This document shows positions 58,267 to 64,000 of a stretch of 64,000 nt of DNA, piece by piece. The stretch lies in contig CADCEC010000008.1 of NCBI GenBank assembly GCA_902800395.1, positions 1-64,000 of the forward strand. Reading direction: 5' to 3'. Both the position numbers and the translations under genes were made by a program. Under the pieces are notes generated by a model. The model searched no databases, had not been told where the DNA came from, and saw only the letters and a list, made by a program, of their open reading frames with translations. Every line of letters starts with the position of its first letter. The stretch's first letter is position 1. The DNA is from an uncultured Bacteroidota bacterium. Lineage in GTDB: Bacteria; Bacteroidota; Bacteroidia; Bacteroidales; P3.

Positions 58267-60009
58267 ATGAGGAGGCTGTTTGGGAATGTTTTAATGCGTA
58301 AATGTGTTAATGCGCTAGTGTTTTTGCTGCTGCCAATGGTGGTGACAGCGCAGGTGAAGATTCCAAAGGAGGCCAACAGGTTTACTTACTGGCAGTTCGA
58401 GTACGGCGAGAAGATTGACACGACGGTAATCACCGTCGAGCGCTATCCCGACGGTTCCATCGTCATCCTCACCCCCACTCCCAAGGGAAAGCTGATACAA
58501 GGCTACTGCCAGACGGTGACCAGCGTCGACTATGCTGCCGACAGCATCACTGTGACAGCCACCTATGATGACAGCAGCTACTACTACCGCACGGGATTCT
58601 CGCGGAACGATTTGGAGTGGAAAGTGGAAAGCGGAAAGTGGAAAACGTCGGTGAACAGCAATACACTCATTTTCGAGATGGATGAGAAGGCGCCCGTGAA
58701 CGTCACCCCCCTGCCCTACTACGGGTTGAACAAAGGTGTACTGCGCAGCTATACCCGCAACGGGCAGTTGCGACTGAAGCTGGCGAAGGCAGAGAAGTCG
58801 AAGAAAGTGAAAAGTGGAAAGTGGAAAGTGGAAAGTGGTCGTCGGGTGTCACCGAAGGAACTCGACCGCATCATGAAGGAGCGGCTGGTGGTCACCACGC
58901 GCATTTTCGACCACGAGCAGATATGCTGGGGCAAGGAGAACGCTCATATCGACAGCGGCTTGGAGGCGGTGCCTTACGACACTGTGCTGCACTATGCCGG
59001 CGGAACGCTGATATTGAAACGGGTGAAGCTACCCATACTTCCATATCATTACCAGCACTTTGTAGAATTACGCCAGCAGAGCAACGGCGACGCCTACGAC
59101 CGCACAGGTTCCGTCTTTATCATCCCTGCTGACTGCTTTCCTTCATTCTTCGACGGTATCAACAATCATCCCGACTCGCTGCCCATCTTCACCGGCCGCG
59201 ACGGCCAACGCTACCAAGGCATTATGCTGGGAAACGGTATCGGCAGTTACGAGCCCCCCATCGAGCTGGTGCGTTTCTTCACTCCCTTCGGTGTGGGTCA
59301 CTTCAACGAGCGCATGAAAGACTACGGCATTGATTGGCGCAAAGAGACCTACTACCGTCAAGAAATCACCGACCTCTATAGATACACCGATGTCTGCAAA
59401 AACGGCGAGGTTGTCATCGGAGCTTGGATAGGCAACTACGATGCCGGCGGTCACCTGCTGACGATGGACATCAAGTCGTACCCCAACGAATACACTCTCG
59501 ACGACAGCCATAGTCCCGATGTATCCATCATCCCTCTCTTCAACACCTGCAATGTGCTGGAGATGGCGGGACAGAACTACGGCAAACTGTTCGGCACCGA
59601 CTCGCTGACGGTCACCTTCGTTATTCCAAATATCGCCGACCAGGCCCGTCTGCGTTACATCTCCACTGGTCACGGCGGCTGGGGCGAGGGGGACGAGTTC
59701 ATTCCCAAGACCAACACCATCCTTATCGACGGCAAGCCCGCCTTCACGCACACTCCCTGGCGGCAGGACTGCGGCTGCTACCGCGACCTCAACCCTGTCT
59801 CAGGCAACTTCTGGAACGGCCTCTCCAGCAGCGATTTTTCACGCAGCGGATGGTGCCCCGGCACCGCCACACAACCCGTCTATTTCGACCTCTCGCCCTG
59901 GATTGACGGTATGGACCACACGATGACTGTCGCCATCCCGCAGGGCAAGCCCGTCGAGGGTATGTTCAGCCACTGGGCCGTGAGCGGTGCATTAATCATT
60001 GAATATTAA
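58267..60009 (+). CDS. PNGase F-like protein with repeat-derived inserts
   Basis: This encodes 580 residues with a signal peptide (ends MVVTAQ). The C-terminal half carries PNGase F domain motifs: STGHGGWGEGDEFIPKTNTI (about 463-482), PWRQDCGCYRDLNPVSG (about 498) and WCPGT with SPWIDG. PNGase F cleaves N-glycans from Asn. Two inserts, WKVESGKWKT (about 119-128) and KVKSGKWKVESG (about 180-191), are GGAAAGT heptamer translations in the N-terminal half, in the opposite reading orientation to those in recO. They probably form surface loops. It follows the C69 gene by 34 bp. Confidence 0.8.
   Translation: MRRLFGNVLMRKCVNALVFLLLPMVVTAQVKIPKEANRFTYWQFEYGEKIDTTVITVERYPDGSIVILTPTPKGKLIQGYCQTVTSVDYAADSITVTATYDDSSYYYRTGFSRNDLEWKVESGKWKTSVNSNTLIFEMDEKAPVNVTPLPYYGLNKGVLRSYTRNGQLRLKLAKAEKSKKVKSGKWKVESGRRVSPKELDRIMKERLVVTTRIFDHEQICWGKENAHIDSGLEAVPYDTVLHYAGGTLILKRVKLPILPYHYQHFVELRQQSNGDAYDRTGSVFIIPADCFPSFFDGINNHPDSLPIFTGRDGQRYQGIMLGNGIGSYEPPIELVRFFTPFGVGHFNERMKDYGIDWRKETYYRQEITDLYRYTDVCKNGEVVIGAWIGNYDAGGHLLTMDIKSYPNEYTLDDSHSPDVSIIPLFNTCNVLEMAGQNYGKLFGTDSLTVTFVIPNIADQARLRYISTGHGGWGEGDEFIPKTNTILIDGKPAFTHTPWRQDCGCYRDLNPVSGNFWNGLSSSDFSRSGWCPGTATQPVYFDLSPWIDGMDHTMTVAIPQGKPVEGMFSHWAVSGALIIEY
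58616..58645. repeat. GGAAAGT heptamers in PNGase F-like gene, array 1
   Basis: Four GGAAAGT-type units in frame encode WKVESGKWK. Confidence 0.85.
58804..58838. repeat. GGAAAGT heptamers in PNGase F-like gene, array 2
   Basis: Five GGAAAGT-type units in frame encode KVKSGKWKVESG. Confidence 0.85.
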
Positions 60010-60014
60010 CGACA

Positions 60015-61247
60015 ATGAAACGTATACTGATACTCATACTACTGCTGGGCAGTACAATCGTACAGGCGCAGACGTTGCGAATTATCTTCGCGGGCGACCT
60101 AATGAGTCATATGCCGCAAGTCAATGCCGCGAAGCAGGCCGACGGCAGCTACGACTATGCTCCTTGTTTCCGTTATGTAAAGGATTATCTCCAGAGTGCT
60201 GACCTAGCCATCGTGAATCTTGAGGTACCACTGGCCGGCAAGCCCTACAGCGGCTATCCCCAGTTCTCGGCTCCCGACGCGCTGGCAGCCTATGCCAAAG
60301 AGGCGGGCTTCGACATCATGACCACAGCCAACAACCACTGCATGGATCGTGGGAAGAAAGGCCTTGAGCGCACCCTCTTCGCCCTCGACAGTCTCGGCAT
60401 CCCCCACCTGGGCACCTACCGCGACCGTCAGCAGCGCGACACCGAGCACCCCCTCATGGTGGAGCGCAACGGCATCCGTCTGGCATTGCTCACCTACACC
60501 TACGGTACCAACGGCATCCCCGCCGTGGAACCCAATATCGTCAACCTTATCGACACTACCGAGATGGCGCGCGACTTGCGGGTTGCCCGTGCGAAAGGTG
60601 CCGACTTCGTCGTCACCCTCATCCATTGGGGCATCGAATATGCTGTGAAAGCCAACAAGGAGCAGGAGCGGACGGCACGATGGCTGCTGGAGCACGGCTG
60701 CGATGCTGTCGTCGGAGGCCATCCTCATGTGATACAGAACTTCACCCTCGATGCCATTTCTGGCAACGACCGCTATCCCGAGGTGGTCATCTACTCGATG
60801 GGCAACCTCGTCAGCAACCAGCGCAACGAGAACTGCGACGGCGGTATCATGGTGGAGTTGACACTACAGAAAACCCTGTGCGTAGGGGAAGGCATCGGGT
60901 TGGAGCAAGAGTGGCAATACCTGCCCTACTGGGTCCACCGCGGCACTGTGGACAGCATCTACCAGTACTATATCGTCCCATCGACCGATGCTGTGGCCCA
61001 TCCCGAAAGCTACCAAATTCAGGGCGACCTGCTGAAAGCCCTGCAACTTTTCGACCAGAACACTCGCGAGAGGCTGGAAGCCTGCACTCTCAAGAATGGA
61101 GATAATATTACCGAGCATCTCTTCTACCGCAACACCCTGCCCATCCGCACCAAGGTGGGGGGCGTGGTGCCACTGCGAGGAAATCCCTTACTGAATAAAA
61201 TGTTGCAAGAAAAGCCGAAAAAAGATACTAAATCAAAGAAGAAATAA
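60015..61247 (+). CDS. CapA/PgsA-like metallophosphatase family protein
   Basis: This encodes 410 residues. A signal peptide (ends IVQAQ) is followed by IIFAGDLMSHMPQ (about 22-34), LAIVNLEVPLAGK (about 64), TTANNHCMDRGKKG (about 100) and FVVTLIHWGIEY plus VGGHPHVIQN (about 205-245), the metal-binding set of CapA. CapA acts in poly-gamma-glutamate export in bacilli; in Bacteroidales its role is open. The tail is Lys-rich. It begins 5 bp after the PNGase F-like stop. Confidence 0.88.
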   Translation: MKRILILILLLGSTIVQAQTLRIIFAGDLMSHMPQVNAAKQADGSYDYAPCFRYVKDYLQSADLAIVNLEVPLAGKPYSGYPQFSAPDALAAYAKEAGFDIMTTANNHCMDRGKKGLERTLFALDSLGIPHLGTYRDRQQRDTEHPLMVERNGIRLALLTYTYGTNGIPAVEPNIVNLIDTTEMARDLRVARAKGADFVVTLIHWGIEYAVKANKEQERTARWLLEHGCDAVVGGHPHVIQNFTLDAISGNDRYPEVVIYSMGNLVSNQRNENCDGGIMVELTLQKTLCVGEGIGLEQEWQYLPYWVHRGTVDSIYQYYIVPSTDAVAHPESYQIQGDLLKALQLFDQNTRERLEACTLKNGDNITEHLFYRNTLPIRTKVGGVVPLRGNPLLNKMLQEKPKKDTKSKKK

Positions 61248-61262
61248 AACATAAATAGTATT

Positions 61263-61802
61263 ATGACGAAAAAACTCATCACACTGGCTCTAATGGCTTT
61301 CCTCGCCGGCGGCGTTGCCACTGCGCAGCACCACGGTAATTGCGGCAACTGCCCGCACCACGCACAGCACCAGCAGCAGTCGGGTTGCCAGAGTCAACAA
61401 CCCAAAAATGACGGCATCGACATGGCCATCGTCAAAGCCTTCCCCACGGTAAAAGAGGTGAAGAAGGCGAAGAAATGGACTGAAGTATACGACGCCAACA
61501 AAAACCTCCTCGGCTACGCCGTCTACAGCAAACCCGCCAGTGACGGTATCAAGGGGTACAACGGTGAGACCCCTGTACTCATCGCCTTAAGTCCCAAGAA
61601 GGTCATCCTCGGCGTATGGCTGCTGGAAAACAAGGAAACCCCAAAATTCGCCAAGAAAGTGGAGGATGCTGGATTCTACAAGAATTGGAACGGCCTCACC
61701 GTGAAGCAGGCACTGAAGAAAGAAGTCGACGTCGTGAGCGGCGCCACCTACACCAGCAACGGCGTCATCAAGAGCGTCCGGGCCGCACTGGAGGCACTAT
61801 GA
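61263..61802 (+). CDS. FMN-binding domain protein with His/Cys-rich N terminus
   Basis: This encodes 179 residues with a signal peptide (ends VATAQ). The mature start is HHGNCGNCPHHAQHQQQSGC, a possible metal-binding stretch (residues about 23-42). The FMN_bind domain ends in DVVSGATYTSNGV (about 158-170), where the second Thr of SGATYT is the usual site of covalent FMN attachment by ApbE. It may carry electrons in the periplasm. It overlaps the HAD gene by 4 bp (ATGA). Confidence 0.83.
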   Translation: MTKKLITLALMAFLAGGVATAQHHGNCGNCPHHAQHQQQSGCQSQQPKNDGIDMAIVKAFPTVKEVKKAKKWTEVYDANKNLLGYAVYSKPASDGIKGYNGETPVLIALSPKKVILGVWLLENKETPKFAKKVEDAGFYKNWNGLTVKQALKKEVDVVSGATYTSNGVIKSVRAALEAL

Positions 61803-62443
61803 AACTCATCATCCTGGACTTTGATGGGACTCTAGCCGACACACAGCCTCTGATTCTCCGCTCACTGCAAGGCACAATAGCGGAGCTGGGGTTGTCGTCA
61901 CGTACCGATGCCGAGTGTGCTTCCATTATCGGACTGCCACTGAAGGAATGTTTTGTGAAGTTGCTGGGGGTCGACGACCGGCTGGCCGAGCGTTGCTGCG
62001 AAGTTTACCGGCGACTCTTCGACGAGTATAATCACCCCGGTACAGTGACACTCTTCCCGCATGTGGAGGAGACTCTCCACGAACTGCACCGTCGCGGGCT
62101 GCAACTGGCCATCTGCAGCAGCAGAGCCCGCGCCACCCTCGACCACTTCGTGCAGTCTTTCGGTTTCGACAAGATGGTACAGGCGGTGGTGAGTGCCGAC
62201 GATGTACCACACGGCAAGCCTTATCCCGACCCCGCACTGCGAGTATTGGAACTCACAGGTTGCAGACCGGAAGAGGCTCTGATGGTAGGAGATGCGTCGT
62301 ACGACATCCTGATGGGTCGTGCGGCTGGATGCCACACCTGCGGAGTGACCTATGGCAACCAGACATCCGACCAACTAAGCAAAGCCGGTGCCGACTACCT
62401 CATCAATGACTTTCAGGAGCTCTTATACCTTTTAACCTTTTAA
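61799..62443 (+). CDS. HAD-superfamily phosphatase, phosphoglycolate-phosphatase-like
   Basis: This encodes 214 residues from the ATG at 61799, which overlaps the stop of the FMN-binding gene. HAD motifs are complete: I LDFDGTLADT (about 5-14), II CSSRA (about 104), the Lys in HGKPYPDP (about 142) and IV MVGDASYDILMG (about 162). The cap domain (about 15-85) is of the small helical type. It hydrolyses a phosphate ester in the cytoplasm; the substrate is unknown. Confidence 0.88.
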   Translation: MKLIILDFDGTLADTQPLILRSLQGTIAELGLSSRTDAECASIIGLPLKECFVKLLGVDDRLAERCCEVYRRLFDEYNHPGTVTLFPHVEETLHELHRRGLQLAICSSRARATLDHFVQSFGFDKMVQAVVSADDVPHGKPYPDPALRVLELTGCRPEEALMVGDASYDILMGRAAGCHTCGVTYGNQTSDQLSKAGADYLINDFQELLYLLTF

Positions 62444-62459
62444 ACCCTATAATAATTAT

Positions 62460-62726
62460 ATGAAGATTAACGACAAAATGAAGATACGTACGGTGGCAGG
62501 CGAAAATATTGTCATCATGCAGGATGCCAATGGGAGCGACATGACCCGTGTAGTGGCACTGAATGAGAGTGCCCTATTGCTGTACAACCAATTGATGGGC
62601 CAAGAGTTCGAAGTGGACGATGTGGTACGCATGCTCACCGATGAGTATGAAGTCAATGAGGCTGACGCCCGCAAAGACGCCGAAGCCTGGGTGGCCGAGA
62701 TGAAGAAAAACGGGCTCGTTATTTGA
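62460..62726 (+). CDS. PqqD family protein (peptide chaperone-like)
   Basis: This encodes 88 residues. The pattern of GENIVIMQDA, VVALNESALLLYNQLMG and FEVDDVVRMLTDEYEV fits PqqD, a winged-helix domain that binds a precursor peptide (RiPP recognition element) in PQQ and lasso/sactipeptide systems. No pqqA-like peptide gene is visible. The next gene overlaps its stop (TGATG), and an S26 peptidase follows. Confidence 0.82.
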   Translation: MKINDKMKIRTVAGENIVIMQDANGSDMTRVVALNESALLLYNQLMGQEFEVDDVVRMLTDEYEVNEADARKDAEAWVAEMKKNGLVI

Positions 62727-63571
62727 TGGCTGAGGCAACACTACATATCGGAGGGCATGGACTACATCTCTGTGGTGACGACACCGTGGAGCAGGTCATG
62801 CGTATTCCCGGCATGAGCGCTTTCTCTGTTGCATCTTGTCCGTGCGAAATGGAAGTGCGGTTCGGTCCGAAGATACAGCTCCCCAATTGCCGATGGCTGC
62901 ATGAGTTCGACATCATTGATGGACAACAGCGCTGCCGCTTTGGCATAGATACCGAAGGGACTTACTACTATACTTTCGATCATCAAGGACTGCTGCGCTA
63001 TCGCGAAGGCGATGGGGTTGACATCAACATGAACGGCAACACAGAGGCACTGCGTTTCGCACTATGGATTGCCTACGCTATGATGGGCGTAAAACTGGGA
63101 GCCGTGCCGGTACACTCCTCGGTAGTGGTATGCACCAACCGCGCCGTAATGTGCTTAGGCGAGAGCGGCACCGGAAAGAGCACCCACACCAGACTATGGC
63201 TGGAGAATATCGCAGACACTCACTTGCTCAACGACGACAGTCCCATCGTAAGCCTTATCGACGGCGAGATACGGGTCTACGGGTCGCCATGGAGCGGAAA
63301 AAGCGATTGCTATCTGCAAGAGAGCCACCCCATCGCTGGACTACTACGCCTCGAGCAACGCAAGGAGAACAGCATTCGACGGCTGGGAGTAGTGGAGAGT
63401 TTCGCTGCCCTGCAACCCTCCTGCCCACCCTCGCTAGCAAAAGAAGAACACTGCATGGATCTGCTGGTAGACTTCATCTCCCATGTGATAGAACACGTGC
63501 CTGTCTATCGTATGGGATGCCTACCCAATGCCGATGCGGCACGATTGAGTCATAAAAGCCTTATCGGATGA
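62726..63571 (+). CDS. HprK/PEPCK-like kinase
   Basis: This encodes 281 residues from the ATG at 62726. A P-loop of the HprK type is at about 149-160 (CLGESGTGKSTHTRLW), followed by LLNDDSPIV (Asp pair) and GSPWSGKSDCYLQ. The N-terminal about 130 residues are a beta-rich domain. The PqqD plus HprK-like kinase pair is known from peptide-modification clusters, where related enzymes phosphorylate Ser or help maturation; which applies here cannot be decided. It overlaps the S26 gene by 4 bp (63568-63571). Confidence 0.82.
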   Translation: MAEATLHIGGHGLHLCGDDTVEQVMRIPGMSAFSVASCPCEMEVRFGPKIQLPNCRWLHEFDIIDGQQRCRFGIDTEGTYYYTFDHQGLLRYREGDGVDINMNGNTEALRFALWIAYAMMGVKLGAVPVHSSVVVCTNRAVMCLGESGTGKSTHTRLWLENIADTHLLNDDSPIVSLIDGEIRVYGSPWSGKSDCYLQESHPIAGLLRLEQRKENSIRRLGVVESFAALQPSCPPSLAKEEHCMDLLVDFISHVIEHVPVYRMGCLPNADAARLSHKSLIG

Positions 63572-64000
63572 CGGTAGACAACGAGACATATTTCGCATTA
63601 GTAGAAGAGCAACTGGCAGCTGGCGGACAGGTAAAGATACCCCTGGTGGGCACCAGCATGCAACCCACGCTACTGGCTGGCGATGTGATTGTATTGGAAA
63701 AAGCGCATAAGATAGGCGTGGGCGACGTGGTGCTATTCCGCTATAAAGGGCGCCATCTGCTGCACCGCATCATAGCCATCGACGGCGACAGTTACACTAT
63801 GCGCGGCGACAACTGTGTTACTTGCGAGACTGTCCAAAAGGAAGATATCGTGGCAAAAATGGTGCTCGCAGAGAAGAAACACCCGTTGCGACATATGGTC
63901 GTTCGCTGGTTAGGTCCCAGGGGGCGGAAACAACTGCGTCCATGGTATTTCCTCTGCCTGGCCTTCCTAATGTGGGCACCGCTGGGAGGCGTCCCTCTGG
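63568..64000 (+). CDS. S24/S26-family peptidase, partial
   Basis: The first 144 codons are present; the gene runs off the window. VGTSMQPTLLAGDVIVLEK (about 28-46) has the Ser nucleophile of signal-peptidase-like enzymes, followed by VGDVVLFRYKG, HLLHRIIAIDG and TMRGDNC (about 90-95). A hydrophobic segment begins near residue 130. With PqqD and the kinase it suggests a membrane-bound leader peptidase of a peptide-maturation cluster. It begins inside the stop region of the kinase gene. Confidence 0.8.
   Translation, partial: MTVDNETYFALVEEQLAAGGQVKIPLVGTSMQPTLLAGDVIVLEKAHKIGVGDVVLFRYKGRHLLHRIIAIDGDSYTMRGDNCVTCETVQKEDIVAKMVLAEKKHPLRHMVVRWLGPRGRKQLRPWYFLCLAFLMWAPLGGVPL

Overview
ORGANISM. The window reads as a chromosomal segment of an anaerobic member of the Bacteroidales (Bacteroidota). 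Evidence: promoters of the Bacteroidota type (TTG or TTTG, a spacer of about 18-20 bp, then TAnnTTTG) precede many genes; Shine-Dalgarno sequences are mostly absent; there is a type IX secretion protein (PorZ) with its sorting tail, a large urocanate hydratase, an outer-membrane beta-barrel receptor with a carboxypeptidase-like N-domain, a DUF1573 protein, a VirE/BT4734-like protein and a 2-oxoacid:ferredoxin oxidoreductase. I cannot name the genus.

LAYOUT. (1) 1-1.2 kb: a repeat-rich stretch with one small membrane-protein gene and a 160-bp nested inverted repeat. (2) 1.2-12.7 kb, minus strand: a visibly AT-richer accessory block. Its core (2.9-12.43 kb) is a tightly packed operon encoding a J-like membrane protein, a coiled-coil membrane protein, an Hsp70, a CpXC zinc protein, a lipoprotein, a small anchored protein, a pseudokinase-AAA+ fusion, a TerB-like protein and a small membrane protein. 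A structured leader with a terminator-like hairpin and competing pairings (12.43-12.67 kb) precedes it. This is my best candidate for an undescribed system. (3) 13-19.4 kb, plus strand: an ATPase of the AAA_14/DUF4143 type, then accessory genes around a VirE/DUF3987-like protein, separated by repeat mosaics. (4) 19.4-32.5 kb: serine/threonine transporter, urocanate hydratase, then gmk-mreC-TraB/GumN-mreD-porZ-recO, an acidic Pro-rich protein, and a DUF4956/VTC pair. (5) 32.7-37 kb: CoA-transferase and M16 peptidase. (6) 42.5-37.1 kb, minus: aminotransferase, GreA-like protein, two polytopic membrane proteins and a family-2 glycosyltransferase. (7) 42.5-51.4 kb: DUF1573, DUF389, the four-subunit oxidoreductase, a TonB-type receptor, an orphan PAS protein and phosphate butyryltransferase. 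(8) 51.5-56.4 kb: rimP-nusA-infB and tRNA-Arg(CCT). (9) 56.6-64 kb: secreted C69 dipeptidase, PNGase F-like protein, CapA-like protein, FMN-binding protein, HAD phosphatase, then PqqD, HprK-like kinase and S26-like peptidase running off the end.

HOW IT FITS TOGETHER. The metabolic genes (HutU, aminotransferase, 2-oxoacid oxidoreductase, phosphate acyltransferase, CoA-transferase, peptidases, PNGase F-like enzyme) suggest a peptide- and glycoprotein-using fermenter that makes short or branched fatty acids. Throughout the window, short tandem repeats, several with a 7-bp period, fill intergenic space, sit directly before start codons, and run in frame through several genes (recO, a membrane protein, the PNGase F-like gene, and signal peptides of porZ and the beta-barrel receptor). 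Function assignments come from motifs read by eye; no database search was possible.
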